Source: Luzula sylvatica
Lineage: Eukaryota; Streptophyta; Magnoliopsida; Poales; Juncaceae
Length of the DNA stretch: 64,000 bases
Assembly (NCBI GenBank): GCA_946800325.1
Contig: OX326961.1
Span: forward strand, 13,886,215-13,950,214
Direction: 5' to 3'
Made by a program: the position numbers and the translations under genes. Of this stretch, positions 1 to 11,437 are shown in pieces (the stretch's first letter is position 1; each line of letters opens with the position of its first letter). The notes below the pieces were generated by a model. It had not been told where the DNA came from and did not search any database. It was given only the letters and a program-made list of their open reading frames with translations.

Positions 1-206
1 TAACGCTTTGAGGAGTTCAAATAACATGTTTTTAGATCATTTTGTATCGTATCTTTTACTACATAACTTTTCACCAAATTTCACAAGCAATAAGAAAGTT
101 TGTTTTTCGATTCAAAACATGATTTTAACGCTTTGAGGAGTTCAAATAACGTGTTTTTACATCATTTGTATAGTATCTTTTACTACATAACTTTTCACCA
201 AATTTC

Positions 207-227
207 ACAAACAATAAGAAAGTTTGT
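207..227. repeat. Short inverted repeat within the monomer (example)
   Basis: ACAAAC at 207-212 is the exact reverse complement of GTTTGT at 222-227, with a 9-base loop between them. It lies at monomer positions 82-102 and is present in most monomers. In the monomers carrying ACAAGCAATAAG (types 1, 5, 18, 23, 30, 37 and 42) the left arm has a G, which breaks one pair. Such a dyad could form a small hairpin or cruciform. Whether it does so is not shown by the sequence. Confidence 0.7.
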
Positions 228-242
228 TTTTCGATTCAAAAC
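226..242. repeat. Second short inverted repeat, overlapping the first (example)
   Basis: GTTTT at 226-230 pairs with AAAAC at 238-242 across the 7-base loop TCGATTC. It overlaps the right arm of the neighbouring dyad by two bases, so the two hairpins could not both form fully in the same strand. It sits in one of the two most constant parts of the monomer (positions 101-117). The main exceptions are loop changes: CGTTTC in types 1, 5 and 23, CTATTC in types 27 and 34, and CTCTTC in the type 1 monomers at 8453 and 27465. Confidence 0.6.
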
Positions 243-621
243 ATCATTTTAATGCTTTGAGGAGTTCAAATAACGTGTTTTTAGATCATTTGTATCGTAT
301 CTTTTGCTACATGACTTTTCACCAAATTTCACAAACACTAAGTGAGTTTGTTTTTCGATTCAAAACAAGATTTTAACGCTTTGAGGAGTTCAAATGACTT
401 GTTTTTAGATCATTTGTATCGTATCTTTTAGTACATAAATTTTCACCAAATTTCACAAACACTAAGAAAGTTTGTTTTTCGATTCAAAACAAGATTTTAA
501 CGCTTTCAGGAGTTCAAATAACGTGTTTTTAGATCATTTGTATCGTATCTTTTACTACATAACTTTTCACCAAATTTCACAAACACTAAGAAAGTTTGTT
601 TTTCGATTCAAAACATGATTT

Positions 622-745
622 TAACGCTTTGAGGAGTTCAAATAACGTGTTTTTACATCATTTGCATCGTATCTTTTACTACATAACTTTTCACCAAATT
701 TCACAAACAATAAGAAAGTTTGTTTTTCGATTCAAAACATGATTT
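622..745 (+). repeat. Hybrid monomer 38/12
   Basis: The left part has TTTTTACATCA, diagnostic of type 38. The right part has TTTGCATCG, CAATAAG and a CATG ending, diagnostic of type 12. The switch lies between about 656 and 664. It joins type 41 to type 14, an order not otherwise seen, so it marks an exchange inside a monomer that kept the 124-bp phase. Confidence 0.65.
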
Positions 746-2236
746 TAACGCTTTGAGGAGTTCAAATGACTTGTTTTTAGATCATTTGTATCGTATCTTT
801 TAGTACCAAAATTTTCACCAAATTTCACAAACACTAAGAAAGTTTGTTTTTCGATTCAAAACAAGATTTTAACGCTTTGAGGAGTTCAAATAACATGTTT
901 TTAGATCATTTTGTATCGTATCTTTTACTACATAACTTTTCACCAAATTTCACAAACAATAAGAAAGTTTATTTTTCGATTCAAAACATGATTTTAACGC
1001 TTTGAGGAGTTCAAATAACGTGTTTTTAGATCATTTGTATCGTATCTTTTACTACATAACTTTTCACCAAATTTCACAAACACTAAGTAAGTTTGTTTTT
1101 CGATTCAAAACAAGATTTTAACGCTTTGAGGAGTTCAAATAACATGTTTTTAGATCATTTTGTATCGTATCTTTTACTACATAACTTTTCACCAAATTTC
1201 ACAAGCAATAAGAAAGTTTGTTTTTCGATTCAAAACATGATTTTAACGCTTTGAGGAGTTCAAATAACGTGTTTTTAGATCATTTGTATCGTATCTTTTA
1301 CTACATAACTTTTCACCAAATTTCACAAACAATAAGAAAGTTTGTTTTTCGATTCAAAACATGATTTTAACGCTTTGAGGAGTTCAAATAACGTGTTTTT
1401 AGATCATTTGTATCGTATCTTTTACTACATAACTTTTCACCAAATTTCACAAACACTAAGTAAGTTTGTTTTTCGATTCAAAACAAGATTTTAACGCTTT
1501 GAGGAGTTCAAATAACTTGTTTTTAGATCATTTGTATCGTATCTTTTACTACAAAAATTTTCACCAAATTTCACAAACACTAAGAAAGTTTGTTTTTCGA
1601 TTCAAAACAAGATTTTAACGCTTTGAGGAGTTCAAATGACGTGTTTTTAGATCATTTGTATCGTATCTTTTACTACATAACTTTTCACCAAATTTCACAA
1701 ACACTAAGAAAGTTTGTTTTTCGATTCAAAACAAGATTTTAACGTTTTGAAGAGTTCAAATAACTTGTTTTTAGATCATTTTGTATCGTATCTTTTATTA
1801 CATAACTTTTCACCAAATTTCACAAGCAATAAGAAAGTTTGTTTTTCGTTTCAAAACAAGATTTTAACGCTTTGATGAGTTCAAATAACGTGTTTTTAGA
1901 TCATTTGTATCGTATCTTTTACTATATAACTTTTCACCAAATTTTGCAAACACTAAGAAAGTTTGTTTTTCGATTCAAAACAAGATTTTAACGCTTTGAG
2001 GAGTTCAAATAACTTGTTTTTAGATCATTTGTATCGTATCTTTTACTACCTAACTTTTCACCAAATTTCGCAACCACTAAGAAAGTTTGTTTTTCGATTC
2101 AAAACAAGATTTTAACGCTTTGAGGAGTTCAAATAACATATTTTTAGATCATTTGTATCGTATCTTTTAGTACATAAATTTTCACCAAATTTCACAATCA
2201 CTAAGAAAGTTTGTTTTTCGATTCAAAACAAGATTT

Positions 2237-2361
2237 TAACGCTTTGAGGAGTTCAAATAACGTGTTTTTAGATAATTTTGTATCGTATCTTTTACTACAT
2301 AACTTTTCACCAAATTTCACAAGCAATAAGAAAGTTTGTTTTTCGATTCAAAACAAGATTT
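2237..2361 (+). repeat. Hybrid monomer 5/10 at a 5-monomer deletion
   Basis: The left part carries GATAATTTTG and CAAGCAATAAG as in type 5. The end is CGATTCAAAACAAG as in type 10, where all other type 5 monomers have CGTTTC and CATG. The following monomer is type 11. One in-register exchange between types 5 and 10 explains both the hybrid and the loss of types 6-9. Confidence 0.65.
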
Positions 2362-4471
2362 TAACGCTTTGAGGAGTTCAAATAAAATGTTTTTAGATCA
2401 TTTTGTATCGTATCTTTTACTACATAATTTTTCACCAAATTTCACAAGCACTAAGAAAGTTTGTTTTTCGATTCAAAACATGATTTTCACTCTTTGAGGA
2501 GTTCAAATAACGTGTTTTTAGATCATTTGCATCGTATCTTTTACTACATAACTTTTCACCAAATTTCACAAACAATAAGAAAGTTTGTTTTTCGATTCAA
2601 AACATGATTTTAACACTTGAGGAGTTCAAATAACGTGTTTTTAGATCATTTGTATCGTATCTTTTACTACATGACTTTTCACCAAATTTCACAAACACTA
2701 AGTGAGTTTGTTTTTCGATTCAAAACAAGATTTTAACGCTTTGAGGAGTTCAAATGACTTGTTTTTAGATCATTTGTATCGTATCTTTTAGTACAAAAAT
2801 TTTCACCAAATTTCACAAACACTAAGAAAGTTTGTTTTTCGATTCAAAACTAGATTTTAACGCTTTGAGGAGTTCAAATAACATGTTTTTAGATCATTTT
2901 GTATCGTATCTTTTACTACATAACTTTTCACCGAATTTCACAAACAATAAGAAAGTTTATTTTTCGATTCAAAACATGATTTTAACGCTTTGAGGAGTTC
3001 AAATAACGTGTTTTTAGATCATTTGTATCGTATCTTTTACTACATAACTTTTCACCAAATTTCACAAACACTAAGTAAGTTTGTTTTTCGATTCAAAACA
3101 AGATTTTAACGCTTTGAGGAGTTCAAATAACTTGTTTTTAGATCATTTGTATCGTATCTTTTACTACATAACTTTTCACCAAATTTCACAAACACTAAGA
3201 AAGTTTGTTTTTCGATTCAAAACAAGATTTTAACGCTTTGAGGAGTTCAAATAACATGTTTTTAGATCATTTTGAATCGTATCTTTTACTACATAACTTT
3301 TCACCAAATTTCACAAGCAATAAGAAAGTTTGTTTTTCGATTCAAAACATGATTTTAACGCTTTGAGGAGTTCAAATAACGTGTTTTTAGATCATTTGTA
3401 TCGTATCTTTTACTACATAACTTTTCACCAAATTTCACAAACAATAAGAAAGTTTGTTTTTCGATTCAAAACATCATTTTAACGCTTTGAGGAGTTCAAA
3501 TAACGTGCGTTTAGATCATTTGTATCGTATCTTTTGCTACATGACTTTTCACCAAATTTCACAAACACTAAGTGAGTTTGTTTTTCGATTCAAAACAAGA
3601 TTTTAACGCTTTGAGGAGTTCAAATGACTTGTTTTTAGATCATTTGTATCGTATCTTTTAGTACATAATTTTTCACCAAATTTCACGAACACTAAGAAAG
3701 TTTGTTTTTCGATTCAAAACAAGATTTTAACGCTTTGAGGAGTTCAAATAACGTGTTTTTAGATCATTTGTATCGTATCATTTACTACATAACTTTTCAC
3801 CAAATTTCACAAACACTAAGTAAGTTTGTTTTTCGATTCAAAACAAGATTTTAACCGTTTGAGGAGTTCAAAGAAATTGTTTTTAGATCATTTGTATCGT
3901 ATCTTTTACTACATAACTTTTCACCAAATTTCACAAGCAATAAGAAAGTTTGTTTTTCGTTTCAAAACAAAATTATAACGCTTTGAGGAGTTCAAATAAT
4001 TTGTTTTTAGATCATTTGTATCGTATCTTTTACTACATAACTTTTCACAAAATTTCACAAACACTAAGAAAGTTTGTTTTTCGATTCAAAACAAGATTTT
4101 AACGCTTTGAGGAGTTCAAATAACTTGTTTTTAGATCATTTGTATCGTATCTGTTACTACATACCTTTTCACCAAATTTCACAAACACTAAGTGAGTTTG
4201 TTTTTCGATTCAAAACAAGATTTTAACGCTTTGAGGAGTTCAAATAACTTGATTTTAGATCATTTGTATCGTATGTTTTACTACATAACTTTTCACCAAA
4301 TTTCACAAACACTAAGAAAGTTTGTTTTTCGATTCAAAACATGATTTTAACGCTTTGAGGAGTTCAAATAACGTGTTTTTAGATCATTTGTATCGTATCT
4401 TTTACTACATAACTTTTCACCAAATTTCACAAACACTAAGTAAGTTTGTTTTTCTATTCAAAACAAGATTT

Positions 4472-6713
4472 TAACGCTTTGAGGAGTTCAAATAACGTGT
4501 TTTTATAGATCATTTGTATCGTATCTTTTTGTACATAAATTTTCACCAAATTTCACATACACTAAGAAAGTTTGTTTTTCGATTCAAAACAAGATTTTAA
4601 CGCTTTCAGGAGTTCAAATAACGTGTTTTTAGATCATTTGTATCGTATCTTTTACTACATAACTTTTCACCAAATTTCACAAACACTAAGAAAGTTTGTT
4701 TTTCGATTCAAAACAAGATTTTAACGCTTTGAGTAGTTCAAATAACATGTTTTTAGATCATTTTGTATCGTATCTTTTACTACATAACTTTTCACCAAAT
4801 TTCACAAGCAATAAGAAAGTTTGTTTTTCGATTCAAAACATGATTTTAACGCTTTGAGGAGTTCAAATAACGTGTTTTTAGATCATTTGTATCGTATCTT
4901 TTACTACATAACTTTTCACCAAATTTCACAAACACTAAGAAAGTTTGTTTTTCGATTCAAAACATCATTTTAATGCTTTGAGGAGTTCAAATAACGTGTT
5001 TTTAGATCATTTGTATCGTATCTTTTGCTACATGACTTTTCACCAAATTTCACAAACACTAAGTGAGTTTGTTTTTCGATTCAAAACAAGATTTTAACGC
5101 TTTGAGGAGTTCAAATGACTTGTTTTTAGATCATTTGTATCGTATCTTTTAGTACATAAAATTTCACCAAATTTCACAAACACTAAGAAAGTTTGTTTTT
5201 TGATTCAAAACATGATTTTAACGCTTTGAGGAGTACAAATAACGTGTTTTTAGATCATTTGTATCGTATCTTTTACTACATAACTTTTCACCAAATTTCA
5301 CAAACACTAAGTAAGTTTGTTTTTCTATTCAAAACAAGATTTTAACGCTTTGAGGAGTTCAAATAACGTGGTTTTATAGATCATTTGTATCGTATCTTTT
5401 AGTACATAAATTTTCACCAAATTTCACAAACACTAAGAAAGTTTGTTTTTCGATTCAAAACAAGATTTTAACGCTTTCAGGAGTTCAAATAACGTGTTTT
5501 TAGATCATTTGTATCGTATCTTTTACTACATAACTTTTCACCAAATTTCACAAACACTAAGTAAGTTTGTTTTTCTATTCAAAACAAGATTTTAACGCAT
5601 TGAGGAGTTCAAATAACGTGTTTTTATAGATCATTTGTATCGTATCTTTTAGTACATAAATTTTCACCAAATTTCACATACACTAAGAAAGTTTGTTTTT
5701 CGATTCAAAACAAGATTTTAACGCTTTCAGGAGTTCAAATAACGTGTTTTTAGATCATTTGTATCGTATCTTTTACTACATAACTTTTCACCAAATTTCA
5801 CAAACACTAAGAAAGTTTGTTTTTCGATTCAAAACAAGATTTTAACGCTTTGAGTAGTTCAAATAACATGTTTTTAGATCATTTTGTATCGTATCTTTTA
5901 CTACATAACTTTTCACCAAATTTCACAAGCAATAAGAAAGTTTGTTTTTCGATTCAAAACATGATTTTAACGCTTTGAGGAGTTCAAATAACGTGTTTTT
6001 AGATCATTTGTATCGTATCTTTTACTACATAACTTTTCACCAAATTTCACAAACACTAAGAAAGTTTGTTTTTCGATTCAAAACATCATTTTAATGCTTT
6101 GAGGAGTTCAAATAACGTGTTTTTAGATCATTTGTATCGTATCTTTTGCTACATGACTTTTCACCAAATTTCACAAACACTAAGTGAGTTTGTTTTTCGA
6201 TTCAAAACAAGATTTTAACGCTTTGAGGAGTTCAAATGACTTGTTTTTAGATCATTTGTATCGTATCTTTTAGTACATAAAATTTCACCAAATTTCACAA
6301 ACACTAAGAAAGTTTGTTTTTCGATTCAAAACATGATTTTAACGCTTTGAGGAGTTCAAATAACGTGTTTTTAGATCATTTGTATCGTATCTTTTACTAC
6401 ATAACTTTTCACCAAATTTCACAAACACTAAGTAAGTTTGTTTTTCTATTCAAAACAAGATTTTAACGCTTTGAGGAGTTCAAATAACGTGGTTTTATAG
6501 ATCATTTGTATCGTATCTTTTAGTACATAAATTTTCACCAAATTTCACAAACACTAAGAAAGTTTGTTTTTCGATTCAAAACAAGATTTTAACGCTTTCA
6601 GGAGTTCAAATAACGTGTTTTTAGATCATTTGTATCGTATCTTTTACTACATAACTTTTCACCAAATTTCACAAACACTAAGAAAGTTTGTTTTTCGATT
6701 CAAAACAAGATTT
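4472..6713 (+). repeat. Tandem duplication of a 9-monomer block (2 x 1121 bp)
   Basis: The left copy is 4472-5592 and the right copy 5593-6713, each exactly 1121 bp. Both begin with the GTTTTTATAG monomer with CACATACAC (type 28) and run through 29-35. The ninth monomer of the left copy (5469-5592) starts CTTTCAGG like type 36 but ends GTAAG and CTATTC like type 27, so it is the crossover product. The ninth of the right copy (6590-6713) is an ordinary type 36. The same arrangement, hybrid included, is found at 23981-26222. Confidence 0.8.
5469..5592 (+). repeat. Hybrid monomer 36/27
   Basis: It starts with CTTTCAGGAG (type 29/36/41) and ends with CACTAAGTAAG, TTCTATTC and CAAG (type 27/34). 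It is followed by a type 28 monomer with GCATTGAGG. It is the junction of the 9-monomer duplication. Its twin is at 24978-25101 in copy 5. Confidence 0.7.
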
Positions 6714-7086
6714 TAACGCTTTGAGGAGTTCAAATAACATGTTTTTAGATCATTTTGTATCGTATCTTTTACTACATAACTTTTCACCAAATTTCACAAG
6801 CAATAAGAAAGTTTGTTTTTCGATTCAAAACATGATTTTAACGCTTTGAGGAGTTCAAATAACGTGTTTTTACATCATTTGTATAGTATCTTTTACTACA
6901 TAACTTTTCACCAAATTTCACAAACAATAAGAAAGTTTGTTTTTCGATTCAAAACATCATTTTAATGCTTTGAGGAGTTCAAATAACGTGTTTTTAGATC
7001 ATTTGTATCGTATCTTTTGCTACATGACTTTTCACCAAATTTCACAAACACTAAGTGAGTTTGTTTTTCGATTCAAAACAAGATTT

Positions 7087-8452
7087 TAACGCTTTGAGGA
7101 GTTCAAATAACATGTTTTTAGATCATTTTGTATCGTATCTTTTACTACATAACTTTTCACCAAATTTCACAAGCAATAAGAAAGTTTGTTTTTCGATTCA
7201 AAACATGATTTTAACGCTTTGAGGAGTTCAAATAACGTGTTTTTAGATCATTTGTATCGTATCTTTTACTACATAACTTTTCACCAAATTTCACAAACAA
7301 TAAGAAAGTTTGTTTTTCGATTCAAAACATGATTTTAACGCTTTGAGGAGTTCAAATAACGTGTTTTTAGATCATTTGTATCGTATCTTTTACTACATAA
7401 CTTTTCACCAAATTTCACAAACACTAAGTAAGTTTGTTTTTCGATTCAAAACAAGATTTTAACGCTTTGAGGAGTTCAAATAACTTGTTTTTAGATCATT
7501 TGTATCGTATCTTTTACTACATAACTTTTCACCAAATTTCACAAACACTAAGAAAGTTTGTTTTTCGATTCAAAACAAGATTTTAACGCTTTGAGGAGTT
7601 CAAATGACGTGTTTTTAGATCATTTGTATCGTATCTTTTACTACATAACTTTTCACCAAATTTCACAAACACTAAGAAAGTTTGTTTTTCGATTCAAAAC
7701 AAGATTTTAACGCTTTCAGGAGTTCAAATAACGTGTTTTTAGATCATTTGTATCGTATCTTTTACTACATAACTTTTCACCAAATTTCACAAACACTAAG
7801 AAAGTTTGTTTTTCGATTCAAAACAAGATTTTAACGCTTTGAGGAGTTCAAATAACATGTTTTTAGATCATTTTGTATCGTATCTTTTACTACATAACTT
7901 TTCACCAAATTTCACAAGCAATAAGAAAGTTTGTTTTTCGATTCAAAACATGATTTTAACGCTTTGAGGAGTTCAAATAACGTGTTTTTAGATCATTTGT
8001 ATCGTATCTTTTACTACATAACTTTTCACCAAATTTCACAAACAATAAGAAAGTTTGTTTTTCGATTCAAAACATGATTTTAACGCTTTGAGGAGTTCAA
8101 ATAACGTGTTTTTAGATCATTTGTATCGTATCTTTTACTACATAACTTTTCACCAAATTTCACAAACACTAAGTAAGTTTGTTTTTCGATTCAAAACAAG
8201 ATTTTAACGCTTTGAGGAGTTCAAATAACTTGTTTTTAGATCATTTGTATCGTATCTTTTACTACATAACTTTTCACCAAATTTCACAAACACTAAGAAA
8301 GTTTGTTTTTCGATTCAAAACAAGATTTTAACGCTTTGAGGAGTTCAAATGACGTGTTTTTAGATCATTTGTATCGTATCTTTTACTACATAACTTTTCA
8401 CCAAATTTCACAAACACTAAGAAAGTTTGTTTTTCGATTCAAAACAAGATTT
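7087..8452 (+). repeat. Duplicated 42-46 block in copy 1
   Basis: Five monomers in the order 42-43-44-45-46 occupy 7087-7707 and again 7832-8452 (621 bp each), separated by one CTTTCAGG monomer at 7708-7831. The first block follows type 39 directly, so type 40 is missing and the junction is not the canonical 41-42 order. In copy 5 the corresponding place has a simple 39-40-41-42 order, so the difference arose after copies 1 and 5 separated. Confidence 0.7.
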
Positions 8453-9446
8453 TAACGTTTTGAAGAGTTCAAATAACTTGTTTTTAGATCATTTTGTATC
8501 GTATCTTTTATTACATAACTTTTCACCAAATTTCACAAGCAATAAGAAAGTTTGTTTTTCTCTTCAAAACAAGATTTTAACGCTTTGATGAGTTCAAATA
8601 ACGTGTTTTTAGATCATTTGTATCGTATCTTTTACTATATAACTTTTCACCAAATTTTGCAAACACTAAGAAAGTTTGTTTTTCGATTCAAAACAAGATT
8701 TTAACGCTTTGAGGAGTTCAAATAACTTGTTTTTAGATCATTTGTATCGTATCTTTTACTACATAACTTTTCACCAAATTTCACAAACACTAAGAAAGTT
8801 TGTTTTTCGATTCAAAACAAGATTTTAACGCTTTGAGGAGTTCAAATAAAATGTTTTTAGATCATTTTGTATCGTATCTTTTACTACATAATTTTTCACC
8901 AAATTTCACAAGCACTAAGAAAGTTTGTTTTTCGATTCAAAACATGATTTTCACTCTTTGAGGAGTTCAAATAACGTGTTTTTAGATCATTTGCATCGTA
9001 TCTTTTACTACATAACTTTTCACCAAATTTCACAAACAATAAGAAAGTTTGTTTTTCGATTCAAAACATGATTTTAACACTTGAGGAGTTCAAATAACGT
9101 GTTTTTAGATCATTTGTATCGTATCTTTTACTACATGACTTTTCACCAAATTTCACAAACACTAAGTGAGTTTGTTTTTCGATTCAAAACAAGATTTTAA
9201 CGCTTTGAGGAGTTCAAATGACTTGTTTTTAGATCATTTGTATCGTATCTTTTAGTACAAAAATTTTCACCAAATTTCACAAACACTAAGAAAGTTTGTT
9301 TTTCGATTCAAAACAAGATTTTAACGCTTTGAGGAGTTCAAATAACATGTTTTTAGATCATTTTGTATCGTATCTTTTACTACATAACTTTTCACCAAAT
9401 TTCACAAACAATAAGAAAGTTTATTTTTCGATTCAAAACATGATTT

Positions 9447-9694
9447 TAACGCTTTGACGAGTTCAAATAACGTGTTTTTAGATCATTTGTATCGTATCAT
9501 TTACTACATAACTTTTCACCAAATTTCACAAACACTAAGTAAGTTTGTTTTTCGATTCAAAACAAGATTTTAACCGTTTGAGGAGTTCAAATAAATTGTT
9601 TTTAGATCATTTGTATCGTATCTTTTACTACATAACTTTTCACCAAATTTCACAAACAATAAGAAAGTTTATTTTTCGATTCAAAACATGATTT
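9447..9694 (+). repeat. Two adjacent hybrid monomers (16/22 and 23/15)
   Basis: The monomer at 9447 begins GACGAGTTC, as does type 16 in copy 6, and continues with GTATCATTTAC and GTAAG as in type 22. The next one, at 9571, begins TAACCGTTTG with AATAAATTG as in type 23, but ends CAAACAATAAG, GTTTATTTTT and CATG as in type 15. It is followed by type 16. The pair looks like a jump from 16 forward to 22-23 and then back to 15-16. Confidence 0.65.
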
Positions 9695-10937
9695 TAACGC
9701 TTTGAGGAGTTCAAATAACGTGTTTTTAGATCATTTGTATCGTATCTTTTACTACATAACTTTTCACCAAATTTCACAAACACTAAGTAAGTTTGTTTTT
9801 CGATTCAAAACAAGATTTTAACGCTTTGAGGAGTTCAAATAACTTGTTTTTAGATCATTTGTATCGTATCTGTTACTACATACCTTTTCACCAAATTTCA
9901 CAAACACTAAGTGAATTTGTTTTTCGATTCAAAACAAGATTTTAACGCTTTGAGGAGTTCAAATAACTTGATTTTAGATCATTTGTATCGTATGTTTTAC
10001 TACATAACTTTTCACCAAATTTCACAAACACTAAGAAAGTTTGTTTTTCGATTCAAAACATGATTTTAACACTTTGAGGAGTTCAAATAACGTGTTTTTA
10101 GATCATTTGTATCGTATCTTTTACTACATAACTTTTCACCAAATTTCACAAACACTAAGTAAGTTTGTTTTTCTATTCAAAACAAGATTTTAACGCTTTG
10201 AGGAGTTCAAATAACGTGTTTTTATAGATCATTTGTATCGTATCTTTTTGTACATAAATTTTCACCAAATTTCACATACACTAAGAAAGTTTGTTTTTCG
10301 ATTCAAAACAAGATTTTAACGCTTTCAGGAGTTCAAATAACGTGTTTTTAGATCATTTGTATCGTATCTTTTACTACATAACTTTTCACCAAATTTCACA
10401 AACACTAAGAAAGTTTGTTTTTCGATTCAAAACAAGATTTTAACGCTTTGAGTAGTTCAAATAACATGTTTTTAGATCATTTTGTATCGTATCTTTTACT
10501 ACATAACTTTTCACCAAATTTCACAAGCAATAAGAAAGTTTGTTTTTCGATTCAAAACATGATTTTAACGCTTTGAGGAGTTCAAATAACGTGTTTTTAG
10601 ATCATTTGTATCGTATCTTTTACTACATAACTTTTCACCAAATTTCACAAACACTAAGAAAGTTTGTTTTTCGATTCAAAACATCATTTTAATGCTTTGA
10701 GGAGTTCAAATAACGTGTTTTTAGATCATTTGTATCGTATCTTTTGCTACATGACTTTTCACCAAATTTCACAAACACTAAGTGAGTTTGTTTTTCGATT
10801 CAAAACAAGATTTTAACGCTTTGAGGAGTTCAAATGACTTGTTTTTAGATCATTTGTATCGTATCTTTTAGTACATAAATTTTCACCAAATTTCACAAAC
10901 ACTAAGAAAGTTTGTTTTTCGATTCAAAACATGATTT

Positions 10938-11437
10938 TAACGCTTTGAGGAGTTCAAATAACGTGTTTTTAGATCATTTGTATCGTATATTTTACTACAT
11001 AACTTTTCACCAAATTTCACAAACACTAAGTAAGTTTGTTTTTCTATTCAAAACAAGATTTTAACGCTTTGAGGAGTTCAAATAACGTGGTTTTATAGAT
11101 CATTTGTATCGTATCTTTTTGTACATAAATTTTCACCAAATTTCACAAGCACTAAGAAAGTTTGTTTTTCGATTCAAAACATGATTTTAACGCTTTGAGG
11201 AGTTCAAATAACGTGTTTTTAGATCATTTGTATCGTATATTTTACTACATAACTTTTCACCAAATTTCACAAACACTAAGTAAGTTTGTTTTTCTATTCA
11301 AAACAAGATTTTAACGCTTTGAGGAGTTCAAATAACGTGGTTTTATAGATCATTTGTATCGTATCTTTTTGTACATAAATTTTCACCAAATTTCACACAC
11401 ACTAAGTAAGTTTGTTTTTCGATTCAAAACATGATTT
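10938..11437 (+). repeat. Tandem duplication of the 34-35 pair (2 x 250 bp)
   Basis: Both 10938-11187 and 11188-11437 consist of a 124-bp type 34 monomer (with the private change GTATATTTTAC) and a 126-bp type 35 monomer (GTGGTTTTATAG). The type 35 at 11062 ends CAAGCACTAAG and CATG as in type 11, so it is a hybrid, and the second pair is followed by a real type 11 at 11438. The private change shared by both type 34 monomers shows that the pair was duplicated after it arose. Confidence 0.7.

Larger units (their letters stand above)
126..249 (+). repeat. Example 124-bp monomer (type 38)
   Basis: A standard-length monomer given as a reference for the phase used here. It starts TAACGCTTTGAGGAGTTC, passes the near-constant stretch CTTTTCACCAAATTTCAC, and ends before the next TAATGCTTTG at 250. 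Its type-specific changes are TTTTTACATCA for TTTTTAGATCA and GTATAGTATC for GTATCGTATC, and it ends CATCATTTT. The same combination recurs at 6839, 26348, 36658, 43988, 49579, 55295, 61260 and 63868, always after the type 37 monomer with CAAGCAATAAG and before the TAATGC monomer of type 39. This recurrence of an ordered trio is what shows a higher-order repeat. Confidence 0.9.
1..1739 (+). repeat. HOR copy 0 (partial, 14 monomers)
   Basis: This is the tail of a higher-order repeat copy that begins before the window. The monomer order by type is 37, 38, 39, 40, 41, a 38/12 hybrid, 14, 15, 16, 42, 43, 44, 45, 46. Starts are 1, 126, 250, 374, 498, 622, 746, 870, 995, 1119, 1244, 1368, 1492 and 1616. 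The stretch 622-1739 has the same order as 11563-12680 (offset 10941), including the AGTACCAAAA variant of type 14 and the absence of type 13. The first three monomers match 6714-7086 (offset 6713). The copy is thus a mosaic of pieces found in the next two copies. Confidence 0.85.
1740..8452 (+). repeat. HOR copy 1 (6713 bp, 54 monomers)
   Basis: Monomer order by type is 1-5, 11-35, a 36/27 hybrid, 28-36 again, 37, 38, 39, then 42-46, a CTTTCAGG monomer like type 41, and 42-46 a second time. Types 6-10 are missing. The type 5 monomer at 2237 ends CGATTCAAAACAAG as type 10 does, instead of CGTTTCAAAACATG, so the deletion breakpoint lies inside that monomer. Two internal duplications are visible: a 9-monomer block (4472-6713) and a 5-monomer 42-46 block (7087-7707 and 7832-8452). 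The stretch 2362-6713 has the same order and exact length (4352 bp) as 21871-26222 in copy 5. Confidence 0.85.

Noticed and set aside
104..120. CENP-B box like the one in human alpha satellite
   Set aside because: The constant stretch with TTCG, four bases, then A matches only the left half of the NTTCGNNNNANNCGGGN motif. The CGGG part is absent (ACAA or similar instead).
26..136. Small open frame of 36 codons starting at ATG in AACATG, with a purine-rich GAGGAG a suitable distance upstream, recurring in the monomers of types 15, 30, 37 and 42
   Set aside because: It is a by-product of the monomer sequence, lies in a pure satellite, ends at the TGA of the next monomer's CTTTGAGG, shows no codon-like pattern of change between copies, and a ribosome-binding site would be meaningless in a probable eukaryotic satellite.
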